The position numbers and the translations under genes are program-made. Of a stretch of DNA of 5,978 nucleotides, positions 1 to 5,978 are shown one piece after another (positions within the stretch are counted from its first letter, which is position 1; each line of letters starts with the position of its first letter). A model generated the notes under the pieces. It was given only the letters and a program-made list of their open reading frames with translations. It had not been told where the DNA came from and did no database searches. Origin of the DNA: Lachnospiraceae bacterium (GTDB lineage: Bacteria; Bacillota; Clostridia; Lachnospirales; Lachnospiraceae); NCBI GenBank assembly GCA_003520105.1, contig DOVL01000057.1, positions 1-5,978 of the forward strand, in the 5' to 3' direction.

Positions 1-92
1 TAATTATATTTTATTCCGTTAAATATAACAAGTGATTTTTTGACCGCATTTACTGCCGAATGCTGTTATTTTACATGGATACTCATCATTGA
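1..92. other. Non-coding tail downstream of the glucanase gene
   Basis: AT-rich sequence without a credible gene. In the transcript of the glucanase, GCATT (63-59) can pair with AATGC (50-46) around an 8-base loop, and ATAACA (69-64) with TGTTAT (30-25) outside it. The stems are short, and no U-run follows on the minus strand, so I do not call a terminator. The real one may lie beyond the left edge. Confidence 0.4.
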
Positions 93-2282
93 TCAGGGCT
101 CGCATCCGAAGATCAGTTCACCGTCCTCAAAGAGTGCGACATTCTCGGAAACGGATGTATTTCCAAGAGACAGTCCGTCGTAAGACGGATCGTTACCGGC
201 ATCCCAGGCGCCCTCAGGATTACGCATCCTTACCTGGATCTCCTGACGTACATGTTCCTGTCCACCCGGATAGAGGTTACCGTCAGCAAAACTTACTGAC
301 AGGTAGTAAATATGTTTTGCCTCATCATAAGGCTTAAGTCCTGCCACCTCTCCGGACTGCATATAATTTGTTGTGATCTCTATACTGTCAACATTTCCGC
401 CTGCCTCATAAACCTCGGACAGATCCACGTAATATCGAAGCTCAAGGCTGTCTGCCTTCCTTGCAGGCCATGCGGATTTGTTGTAGATAAAGGCCTTGAT
501 CTCAGTAAAGTCCTGACCATCAACATTGATTCCGGCCTCAACATACATCTCATATTCATCAATAACCTCAACCGCACCGAAATCCTTCAGAGTCTGGCCG
601 TGGTACTTTGAATACAACTTTGCAAGAAGGCCTGTAAAACCTGCGTTATAATCGCAGGCAACCTCGTTGGTATTATAGTTAGAGGTTTCATCTGTATAAT
701 CATCATTTGAGCCCGGTCCACCAACAAGAGCACCGTAAAGTGTATGCTTAGCCTTGACCGGATCATTCAGATTGTTAGTTGACGAACCGTTTGCAGTTCT
801 GTGATGAGGGCTTTCCGGATACGAATCGCCAAAGCCTATCATATACGAGAAGCCTGTGCTTCCCAGAGCATAATCAGCCTGAGAAACTGCAAAATTCCAG
901 TATGTATCCTTCTTCTTTACCGGACATTTGTCAGACTCACTGTAAACTGCCGCAATAAATGCAGTCGTTGTCGCATATCTGAGTGAGCCCCACGAATCAA
1001 GCCATGCAAGCCCCTTAGGTGTATATGTGATCCTCTCTCCGTCGGAGGTTCCTGTTGTCCAGAAATCAAGATGCTTCTCGACAGCATCAGTGTAAGTCTT
1101 ATTTCCTGTAAGCTTTGCGAGAAGCACTGCCGCACCGATATGAACATCATCCCAACACATCGCCCAGTTATAATCCTGATTTGCCTGCGGATAAGCCTTC
1201 TCCGCCTTGTCGAGATAAGCCTTGTCACCGGTTGCTATATACAGCCATGCACCTGCCCAGGCAAGCTCGTCAAAATATCCGCTCCATGAATTATAGAAGC
1301 CGTTTGCCGCGGTGTATCCGTCGTCACTTCTTGTACTGTCCGCAAAATCATAGAGGCTCTTCGCATGTTTAAGACAAAGCGCGCTGTAATCAGGATCAGT
1401 ATCCTTTAATACGACCGCTGCCGCCGCAAGAGCCGCCGCTGCCTCACCGGTCACAGCAGAACCCGGACTGTCCTTGGTAACCTTGTAGGATGGTCTGTCC
1501 ATCGGAAGTACCTCAGCCGGTCCCCACCAGCCATGGTCCTGTCCTCCGTCACCAACCTGATAGTAGAATACATTATCCTCAGGGTGGCACTTGATCAGAT
1601 AATCCGTTACCCATTTTATATCCGCAAGGGCATACTCAAGCTGGCCGCTTTCTGTATAAGCAGCCCTGTCCTCATAAACTGACCATGCAATAACCGCTGC
1701 ACTGTAGGCCATCGGAAGGTTGAATTTAACATGATCTCCCGCATCAAACCAGCCACCGGTAAGGTCAAGTCCTGCGTCACTTCCATCCGAAAGTGCGCTG
1801 TCTCCTCTCCAGTTGCATCTGACCTTCTCAGGGAGGTCGCCCGAACGCTGAAGCTCATAGAACAGAAGACTCTTCTGAAGTGCCTCACCATAGTTATAGT
1901 TTCCGGTTCCCTTCACACCTTCGTAGCCGTTCCCTTTTTCCGTAAGGTTTCCGGTATCGAGCTTTGAGGATGCATTTATTACCGGGCCACCATTTCCGCC
2001 GGCATCTTCCGTTGTTCCGACAGAGGTACTTTCAGTACTTCCTGAACCGTTTCCATCATCGGATCCCGTGCCGTTAATATCCTCTGTGCTTCCCGAATCA
2101 TCCGTTATTTCTGTATTTCCTCCCGGATTATCCGTGACATTTCCTTCAATTCTCTGTGTGGTACCCCCGGAAGCCTTGTCATCCTTATCGCTTCCTCTTC
2201 CCAGCTTGAATCCGATCACAAAAACCGCGATTGCCAGAACCCCCACTACTATACTTGCAATTATAATCTGCTTTTTATTCAT
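93..2282 (-). CDS. Membrane-anchored GH9 endoglucanase with C-terminal CBM3c
   Basis: A 729-residue enzyme expected to hydrolyse beta-1,4-glucan (cellulose or mixed-linkage beta-glucan) outside the cell. A hydrophobic helix (5-25) after MNKKQ has no clear signal-peptidase site, so it probably acts as an uncleaved anchor. A flexible spacer rich in Gly, Ser, Thr, Asp and Asn follows (about 30-105). The GH9 (alpha/alpha)6 domain covers about 129-558: GGWFDAGDHVKF holds Asp180 and Asp183 (catalytic base and partner), SPHHR holds His493 and His494, and NTNEVACDYNAGF holds Glu540 (general acid), so the site is complete. After the typical short linker a CBM3c module (about 574-729) runs to the stop and ends in FGCEP. 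GH9-CBM3c is the known architecture of processive endoglucanases, where CBM3c feeds the chain to the active site. There is no dockerin and no sorting motif, so it is not cellulosomal; cell-attached GH9 enzymes are known in gut Lachnospiraceae. I chose the ATG at 2282 over the GTG at 2294 because of the ribosome binding site. Confidence 0.95.
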   Translation of the reverse strand: MNKKQIIIASIVVGVLAIAVFVIGFKLGRGSDKDDKASGGTTQRIEGNVTDNPGGNTEITDDSGSTEDINGTGSDDGNGSGSTESTSVGTTEDAGGNGGPVINASSKLDTGNLTEKGNGYEGVKGTGNYNYGEALQKSLLFYELQRSGDLPEKVRCNWRGDSALSDGSDAGLDLTGGWFDAGDHVKFNLPMAYSAAVIAWSVYEDRAAYTESGQLEYALADIKWVTDYLIKCHPEDNVFYYQVGDGGQDHGWWGPAEVLPMDRPSYKVTKDSPGSAVTGEAAAALAAAAVVLKDTDPDYSALCLKHAKSLYDFADSTRSDDGYTAANGFYNSWSGYFDELAWAGAWLYIATGDKAYLDKAEKAYPQANQDYNWAMCWDDVHIGAAVLLAKLTGNKTYTDAVEKHLDFWTTGTSDGERITYTPKGLAWLDSWGSLRYATTTAFIAAVYSESDKCPVKKKDTYWNFAVSQADYALGSTGFSYMIGFGDSYPESPHHRTANGSSTNNLNDPVKAKHTLYGALVGGPGSNDDYTDETSNYNTNEVACDYNAGFTGLLAKLYSKYHGQTLKDFGAVEVIDEYEMYVEAGINVDGQDFTEIKAFIYNKSAWPARKADSLELRYYVDLSEVYEAGGNVDSIEITTNYMQSGEVAGLKPYDEAKHIYYLSVSFADGNLYPGGQEHVRQEIQVRMRNPEGAWDAGNDPSYDGLSLGNTSVSENVALFEDGELIFGCEP

Positions 2283-2286
2283 CCTT

Positions 2287-2292
2287 CTCCTC
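2287..2292 (-). promoter_or_regulatory. Ribosome binding site that sets the glucanase start
   Basis: GAGGAG on the minus strand ends 4 bases before the ATG at 2280-2282. An in-frame GTG at 2292-2294 would place this site inside the coding region and has no Shine-Dalgarno of its own, so the ATG at 2282 is preferred. The 4-base spacing is short but workable. Confidence 0.65.
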
Positions 2293-2303
2293 ACATTCCG
2301 TTC

Positions 2304-2386
2304 ATCTGTTTATTATGCATTCCTTCCACATGCATAAATCTATTTGTTATGCATTCAATCCATATGCATAGTATCTGTTTATACAG
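2304..2386. repeat. Two tandem 34-base palindromic repeats plus a partial third
   Basis: Unit 1 (2304-2337) and unit 2 (2338-2371) match at 28 of 34 positions, and 2373-2382 repeats the first 10 bases of unit 1 exactly. Each unit holds an inverted repeat with a 9-base gap: TTATGCAT (2313-2320) with ATGCATAA (2330-2337), and TTATGCAT (2347-2354) with ATGCATAG (2364-2371). Four copies of the palindrome ATGCAT therefore sit in the leader of the glucanase gene. This looks like a duplicated operator for a dimeric regulator, or paired RNA hairpins in the 5' leader. No regulator is encoded in the window. Confidence 0.8.
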
Positions 2387-2406
2387 CCTCTAACAGTTTT
2401 TTATAA
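2378..2406 (-). promoter_or_regulatory. Weak candidate promoter for the glucanase gene
   Basis: On the minus strand, TTATAA (2401-2406) and TATAAA (2378-2383) are separated by 17 bases. The -10 is good (5 of 6 to consensus), but the -35 is poor (3 of 6). If used, transcription would start near 2371, just upstream of the palindromic repeats, giving a leader of about 90 bases. In AT-rich DNA such matches arise by chance, so this is only a candidate. A second -10-like CATAAT lies at about 2308-2313 but has no -35 partner. Confidence 0.3.
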
Positions 2407-2455
2407 TTAACCATGCAGATATGAATAAATTCTCCCTGCTTTTATCAGAGGTTAT

Positions 2456-3520
2456 TTACGCTTTACTGTAGTTCATCATAATATACGCCAGTGCATATTC
2501 AGTCGAATAGCTTCCGAGAGATATGACCCCGGCGTCAAGAAGCTTCCTTCCGACCTCATATCGTGTAAGGTCAGTCTTTCGATACATACACTGCGATATC
2601 GCGTATATCTTTGTTCCTCGTCCGACAGCATCCCCGATCACCGGTAGAAGGCTGTCATAAAGTGATGGAAAACCACCCGCTCCGTACAGCTCCAGAAGTA
2701 CTGCATCCAAATTACATGAAAGCATAGCTTCCAGCATGTCCGGCGATAGTCCCGGATGAACCTTGATCAACTGAACCTTCGAAGTTGAAAATTCTGTATA
2801 CGAATAATTATTATCGCTGTCTCTCTTGGTATATCGATTGTCCTCCTCATGACCGGTTGGATCACCTGCTCCGGCAGGATCCGATCCATACTCCTCGTTC
2901 ATTTTGAAATCACTACTGTTAAGTTTTGTTTCATGTAAACTATCAACCGCCCTAAAAGCATCAAACCGGTCAGTATCCATCTTGATAGCATATCTTCCGT
3001 CAATCAGCCTGCCGCCAAAGGCGATATATATTGATTTTTGTATATTAGAATCTATATTCCTTTCGTCTGCCATCAAGAGCAATGCCTTAACGGCATCCCT
3101 GAGGTTATCCTTCGCATCCGTACCCTCGGCCTCGATCGGCAGCTGCGAACCGGTAAGAATAACCGGTATCGGAAGGTTCTTGAACATAACCGACAGAGCA
3201 CCCGCGGTGTAAGCCATCGTATCCGTACCATGAAGAATGATCACACCATCATATCTTTCTCCCACACATCGGTCAATTTCTTCACCGATCCGGTTCCACA
3301 GTTCAGGTCTCATATCAGAGCTGTCAACCGACATGATCTCCTTAATATCAAAGCAAAGCTCGCCTGAATCAACCATTCTCCGGATTGAGGTACTAAACTC
3401 ATCATCCTCTGAAAAGGCCAAATTAACTATAGTCTCCGGACCCATAGTGGGCCGGAGACCATTTCCGTTATCCTGTGAAGCTATCGTACCGCCCGTAGCG
3501 ATAATCCTAATCCTTCTCAT
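2456..3520 (-). CDS. ansA: L-asparaginase, type I (AnsA-like, cytosolic)
   Basis: Hydrolyses L-asparagine to aspartate and ammonia in the cytosol. The 354-residue protein has no signal peptide. The N-terminal signature ATGGTIAS (8-15) carries the nucleophile Thr12, and the second signature HGTDTMAY (97-104) carries Thr99 and Asp100. The catalytic lysine is probably Lys180 in the RLIDGRYAIK segment, by alignment from memory with E. coli AnsA. DSSDM (66-70), TGSQLP (123-128), HPGLSP (255-260) and SQCMYRKTDL (309-318) are further family blocks. Leu22 stands where E. coli AnsA has an active-site Tyr, but Bacillus-type AnsA also has Leu there. An acidic, low-complexity insert (about 206-243) makes the inter-lobe linker some 20 residues longer than in Bacillus AnsA, and the C-terminus is shorter. 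The start ATG lies 6 bases after the upstream stop, with an in-frame stop just before it, so it is the only plausible start; it has no good ribosome binding site. Related glutamyl-tRNA(Gln) amidotransferase GatD proteins share the fold but carry an extra N-terminal domain that is absent here. Confidence 0.92.
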   Translation of the reverse strand: MRRIRIIATGGTIASQDNGNGLRPTMGPETIVNLAFSEDDEFSTSIRRMVDSGELCFDIKEIMSVDSSDMRPELWNRIGEEIDRCVGERYDGVIILHGTDTMAYTAGALSVMFKNLPIPVILTGSQLPIEAEGTDAKDNLRDAVKALLLMADERNIDSNIQKSIYIAFGGRLIDGRYAIKMDTDRFDAFRAVDSLHETKLNSSDFKMNEEYGSDPAGAGDPTGHEEDNRYTKRDSDNNYSYTEFSTSKVQLIKVHPGLSPDMLEAMLSCNLDAVLLELYGAGGFPSLYDSLLPVIGDAVGRGTKIYAISQCMYRKTDLTRYEVGRKLLDAGVISLGSYSTEYALAYIMMNYSKA

Positions 3521-3526
3521 ATCTTT

Positions 3527-4219
3527 TTAATGCCAGTTCAACCTCTCGGTTATTTTTTCGAAATCATTAAAATATGTCATCGAAACAACTCTGTTTGTCT
3601 TGTCATTATAATTGACCATCACACAGTCGTTCTTGGTTCTGTTATAGTAAAATACCGATGTAGAAGTTCCGTTATACATATCATTAAGGATCTGCATCGA
3701 ATCCTCCTTCTGATAAGTCATCTTGTCTTCCGCATCATATCTCGGATCACCAATCTCGATATTGAACAGCTTGTATTTGTCACTGTCTATATGAATACCA
3801 AGCTGTTTTCCGTTAATATAAAGGACTGCAATATCACCGTTTCCGTCCGTGGTAAGGTCGCTGTTAGAATAATGCCTTACTCTCTTCGCGGTGTCATCAT
3901 TCCTTGTAAGCTTGATTCCCAGCTCATCCTCTAGCTTGGCAGTATCCATATTTACACAATCCATAAGCTCCTTCGGTTTTCTCAGAAGAACGCCGAATAC
4001 GAGGTATGCAACTCCTCCGATGAACAGTGCAAGAACAACCATCTTGATGATAAAGCCGCCATGCCCCTTTTCCTTAGGACCTGTGTAAGTACTGGTAGTC
4101 TTGATTACAGGCAGCTCAACGTTCTCGGCATACTCGGCATTGACATCCTGCAGCCTGTCATCGTCTTTGTCGTAATAAAGCTCGTCCAGCTTCTCTTCAT
4201 CCTTTAACTTAAGCTCCAT
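3527..4219 (-). CDS. Single-pass membrane protein of unknown function
   Basis: I do not recognise the family of this 230-residue protein. The first 55 residues are highly charged and acidic (Asp/Glu/Lys, with two Tyr at 15-16), then a basic GHGGFIIK leads into one hydrophobic helix (about 56-79) followed by RKPKE. There is no signal-peptide cleavage motif. The charge pattern is ambiguous, but a cytoplasmic acidic tail with a C-terminal extracytoplasmic domain (about 85-230) is the simplest reading. That domain is rich in predicted beta strands and has two similar segments (about 128-158 and 186-218), each a hydrophobic strand, an Asn/Lys turn and more strands. This resembles in a general way small lipoprotein-like or CAP-associated domains, but I cannot assign it. 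The start ATG has a strong AAGGAGG 10 bases upstream. It follows the peptidase stop by 22 bases and precedes the asparaginase start by 6, so it is an operon member. It may work with the peptidase at the membrane; this is inferred from position only. Confidence 0.8.
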   Translation of the reverse strand: MELKLKDEEKLDELYYDKDDDRLQDVNAEYAENVELPVIKTTSTYTGPKEKGHGGFIIKMVVLALFIGGVAYLVFGVLLRKPKELMDCVNMDTAKLEDELGIKLTRNDDTAKRVRHYSNSDLTTDGNGDIAVLYINGKQLGIHIDSDKYKLFNIEIGDPRYDAEDKMTYQKEDSMQILNDMYNGTSTSVFYYNRTKNDCVMVNYNDKTNRVVSMTYFNDFEKITERLNWH

Positions 4220-4229
4220 ACTTTTAACC

Positions 4230-4236
4230 CCTCCTT
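4230..4236 (-). promoter_or_regulatory. Strong ribosome binding site for the 230-residue membrane protein
   Basis: A full AAGGAGG on the minus strand, 10 bases before the ATG at 4217-4219. It lies in the 22-base gap after the peptidase stop. It is the only full-length Shine-Dalgarno sequence among the genes of this cluster, so this protein may be translated more strongly than its neighbours. Confidence 0.8.
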
Positions 4237-4241
4237 TTTAT

Positions 4242-5270
4242 TTACTGCCCCGTTGTTTCCTCCGTAGTCTCCAATGACTCTTCCGAATTAAAATCCTCAG
4301 TTGATAAGCTCAGATCCCTGTAAAATGCCCACAATCCGCTGATCTGAGGCGCAAGTCTGTTATAATCCCATTTTTTCTGAGTATTTATTACGGAATACGG
4401 ATCGTTAACAGAAAACTGTCCATCCTTATAACCTGTGATCACTATGAAATGTCCGCCGTCGGTAAAATCCCCTTCCGATACGCAGGCAATTATCGGATCA
4501 CCCTTCTCAAGAGCCTCAGCCATGGAGAGCTCACTAAGCCCCAGTTCATATGCTCTGACTCCGAAATCTTCACAGCCGGAAGACATCATACTCCATGCCG
4601 TTCCATGACCATCAACGTAGTATTCTTCGTCCATTGCATATTTCGCCATTACTGCAGGAGAATAATCCTTACTCTTCGTAAGATAAGTTACGACCATCGA
4701 AAGACAGGTCGGTCCACAGCCATTATTGGCCATTATACCATCACCCAGCTCCATATAGCCCCAGCGCTTGTCCCACTGCAGAAAAAGTGGGATTATACCA
4801 TTCTTTGCCTCCCATACTTCAGCGGAAATATCATTATCTACCGCCTTAAGATGATCCTCCGGATAGTTATAAACAAAATCCAGAGTCTCGTGATTCTTAT
4901 GAAGTATGTTGATCAAAGTAGTGGAATACAGATGCATATTCTGATAGATATAAAGCACCTTCTCCTGTTCCTCAACAGAATACTCCGGAAACTCTTCACG
5001 AATCCCTTTCAGCATATCATGCTGCTCTTCAGTCGTCGGCTCCTCCGTAGTAGTAGCTTCCGTCGTTACCTCGGTCGTCACCTCGGTTGTTGTATCAGGC
5101 TCTTCTGTCACAGTTTCAGTTGTCTTCTCAGTTGTCTTGCCGGTGACAATTTCATCTTTCTTTTTGTTGTTCTTCAGATCCAGAAAGATTACCACACCAT
5201 TAAAAATCACAACCGCAATGATAATCGCTGCGATGACCAGACCTGATACCTTATTCTTCTTTTTATTCAT
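4242..5270 (-). CDS. Membrane-anchored C39-like (papain-fold) cysteine peptidase
   Basis: A 342-residue protein. A short Lys-rich N-terminus and one hydrophobic helix (about 9-30) with no obvious cleavage site suggest a signal anchor with the rest outside the cell. A Thr/Glu-rich spacer follows (44-83), then a conserved stretch (85-145), then a Peptidase_C39_2-type domain (about 160-318). Visible catalytic features are Gln165 in LFLQWDKRW (oxyanion hole), Cys185 in NGCGPTC (nucleophile), His274 in GGHFIVITGY and Asp290 in VNDPYS, so the active site looks intact. A second Thr/Glu-rich tail ends the protein. There is no ABC transporter domain, so it is not a bacteriocin-processing exporter of the classical C39 kind. 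The start is the ATG at 5268-5270, overlapping the ligase stop; only a weak GAGAG lies upstream, consistent with translational coupling. The fold is well supported, but the substrate is unknown; wall-peptide or protein processing, or amide cleavage, are all possible. Confidence 0.87.
   Translation of the reverse strand: MNKKKNKVSGLVIAAIIIAVVIFNGVVIFLDLKNNKKKDEIVTGKTTEKTTETVTEEPDTTTEVTTEVTTEATTTEEPTTEEQHDMLKGIREEFPEYSVEEQEKVLYIYQNMHLYSTTLINILHKNHETLDFVYNYPEDHLKAVDNDISAEVWEAKNGIIPLFLQWDKRWGYMELGDGIMANNGCGPTCLSMVVTYLTKSKDYSPAVMAKYAMDEEYYVDGHGTAWSMMSSGCEDFGVRAYELGLSELSMAEALEKGDPIIACVSEGDFTDGGHFIVITGYKDGQFSVNDPYSVINTQKKWDYNRLAPQISGLWAFYRDLSLSTEDFNSEESLETTEETTGQ
5022..5141 (-). repeat. Degenerate Thr/Glu-coding repeat (surface linker)
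   Basis: This stretch encodes residues 44-83 of the C39-like protein, almost entirely Thr, Glu and Val, with recurring TTEVTTE and TTEE units. At DNA level the units are imperfect copies of a short ACCTCGGTCGT-like word on the plus strand, suggesting growth by slippage followed by divergence. Thr/Glu spacers of this type are common between the membrane anchor and the working domain in Gram-positive surface proteins, and may be extended and glycosylated. The copy number could differ between strains. Confidence 0.75.
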
Positions 5271-5978
5271 ATCTCTCGTCTATTACTCGTTTTGTCTTCT
5301 TTTCACTTCTAGGGAGAACGCCCAGCTCAACCACCTTAACAAGAGGTGTGAAGCCGATCTTGCTCTTAACCTTTGAAGCAATACGTCCGCTCAGATCTGC
5401 GAAATCAGTATGTCCGCTGGTCTCAACGTAGATTCTGAGTGTATCTCTTCCGTCGAGGTGAGATATCCTGATCTGATACTCACTTGAAACCTCTGGGAAT
5501 GTCTGCAGTATCTCTTCGATCTGACTTGGAAATACATTTACTCCCTTAATCTTCATCATATCATCCGTACGTCCCTTGATTATGTCCAGTCTAGGGAAGC
5601 TGCTGCCGCACTTGCATGGCTCAGGGATTATCCTTGAAAGGTCATGTGTACGGTAACGAATGAGCGGAGCACCCTCCTTAACGAGAGTAGTACAAACGAT
5701 CTCGCCGTACTCTCCGTCAGGAAGAACTTCTCCTGTTATCGGATCTATTATCTCAATGTAAATATAATCATCCCAGTAATGCATACCGGTTTCACCAGGG
5801 CAGTTGATTCCGATTCCAGGTCCATATATCTCAGTCAGGCCATAAATATCAAAGAGTTCGATGCCGAGCTCCTCATGAATCCTCTTACGCATCGTATCAC
5901 CCCAGCGCTCTGAACCTATGATACCCTTCTTCAGATGAATCTTATCCTTAACACCTCTTTTTGCGATCTCCTCAGCGA
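5263..5978 (-). CDS. paaK: Phenylacetate-CoA ligase, C-terminal part (5' end beyond window)
   Basis: An adenylate-forming (ANL superfamily) enzyme that activates phenylacetate or a related aryl acid to its CoA thioester with ATP in the cytosol. The frame stays open to the right edge, so 237 residues are visible; the family is usually about 430 long, so roughly the last 55% is present. The ATG at 5892 is internal, because the codons upstream of it still match the family (a GSERWGDTMRKR stretch). Counting from the edge, I see the adenylate-binding YGLTE motif (45-49), RYRTHDL (107-113), a CKCG cysteine motif (121-124), the hinge/A8 region GRTDDMMKIKGVNVFP (135-150), and a C-terminal A10-like LPRSEKKTKRV (221-231) carrying the likely catalytic lysine. 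In many anaerobes this paralogue sits beside indolepyruvate ferredoxin oxidoreductase genes (known for the family, not visible here). Its stop overlaps the next start by 8 bases, so the two are probably co-translated. The family is secure; the exact aryl substrate is not. Confidence 0.93.
   Translation of the reverse strand, partial: AEEIAKRGVKDKIHLKKGIIGSERWGDTMRKRIHEELGIELFDIYGLTEIYGPGIGINCPGETGMHYWDDYIYIEIIDPITGEVLPDGEYGEIVCTTLVKEGAPLIRYRTHDLSRIIPEPCKCGSSFPRLDIIKGRTDDMMKIKGVNVFPSQIEEILQTFPEVSSEYQIRISHLDGRDTLRIYVETSGHTDFADLSGRIASKVKSKIGFTPLVKVVELGVLPRSEKKTKRVIDERYE

Noticed and set aside
93..563. Dockerin or sortase sorting motif at the end of the glucanase
   Set aside because: The C-terminus is an ordinary CBM3c ending in FGCEP; no duplicated calcium-binding dockerin repeat and no LPXTG-like motif is present.
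2283..2294. GTG at 2294 as the glucanase start, adding four residues
   Set aside because: It lacks a Shine-Dalgarno sequence, and it would put the GAGGAG site that serves the ATG at 2282 inside the gene.
2304..2386. CRISPR-like direct repeats
   Set aside because: The units are adjacent with no spacers, there are only two and a part, and there are no cas genes nearby.
2375..2402. Plus-strand hairpin CTGTT/AACAG followed by six T, terminator-like
   Set aside because: The stem is only 5 base pairs with a 12-base loop and few GC pairs, and no plus-strand gene lies upstream of it to terminate.
2430..2455. Possible terminator after the asparaginase gene (CTCTG pairing with CAGGG)
   Set aside because: Only 5 pairs including a G-U, and no U-run follows on the minus strand; read-through into the glucanase gene cannot be excluded.
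3455..3457. Leu22 of the asparaginase in place of the active-site Tyr of E. coli AnsA, as a sign of inactivity
   Set aside because: Bacillus-type AnsA also carries Leu at this position, as I recall its sequence, and the Thr12, Thr99, Asp100 and Lys180 set is intact.
4449..5246. Long plus-strand open frame (265 codons) opposite the C39-like gene
   Set aside because: It is antisense to a gene with a clear catalytic domain, its translation is rich in Ile, Arg, Cys and His with no recognisable motif, and it has no ribosome binding site.
5263..5892. A complete short ligase gene starting at ATG 5892
   Set aside because: The frame continues upstream to the window edge with family-like sequence, so this ATG is internal and the gene is cut by the window rather than truncated.

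Overview
The window looks like chromosomal DNA of an anaerobic, fibre-degrading Firmicute, most likely Lachnospiraceae (a gut Coprococcus- or Butyrivibrio-like organism). I infer this from the moderate GC content, AGGAG-type ribosome binding sites, Thr/Glu-rich and Gly/Ser/Asp-rich linkers on membrane-anchored surface proteins, an anaerobe-type phenylacetate-CoA ligase and a GH9-CBM3c glucanase. The genus is a guess; no 16S or other marker is present.

All five genes lie on the minus strand, so transcription runs from the right edge to the left. In that order they are: the C-terminal part of a phenylacetate-CoA ligase (cut by the right edge); a membrane-anchored C39-like cysteine peptidase whose start codon overlaps the ligase stop by 8 bases; an unrecognised single-pass membrane protein of 230 residues; a type I (AnsA-like) L-asparaginase starting 6 bases after the previous stop; and, after a 173-base gap, a membrane-anchored GH9 endoglucanase with a C-terminal CBM3c. 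The first four are packed tightly enough to be one operon. The glucanase is set apart by a leader holding two near-identical palindromic repeats and a weak candidate promoter, so it is probably controlled separately. The last 92 bases after the glucanase hold no gene and no convincing terminator.

Functionally the window mixes cytosolic amino-acid and aryl-acid metabolism (asparagine deamidation, CoA activation of phenylacetate-type acids) with proteins facing the outside of the membrane (peptidase, unknown protein, glucanase). I see no obvious pathway joining them. The most notable items are the duplicated palindrome upstream of the glucanase gene, and the pair of uncharacterised anchored proteins (C39-like peptidase plus 230-residue protein) between two metabolic enzymes. 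I found no mobile element, CRISPR array, RNA gene or clear new defence or biosynthetic system.
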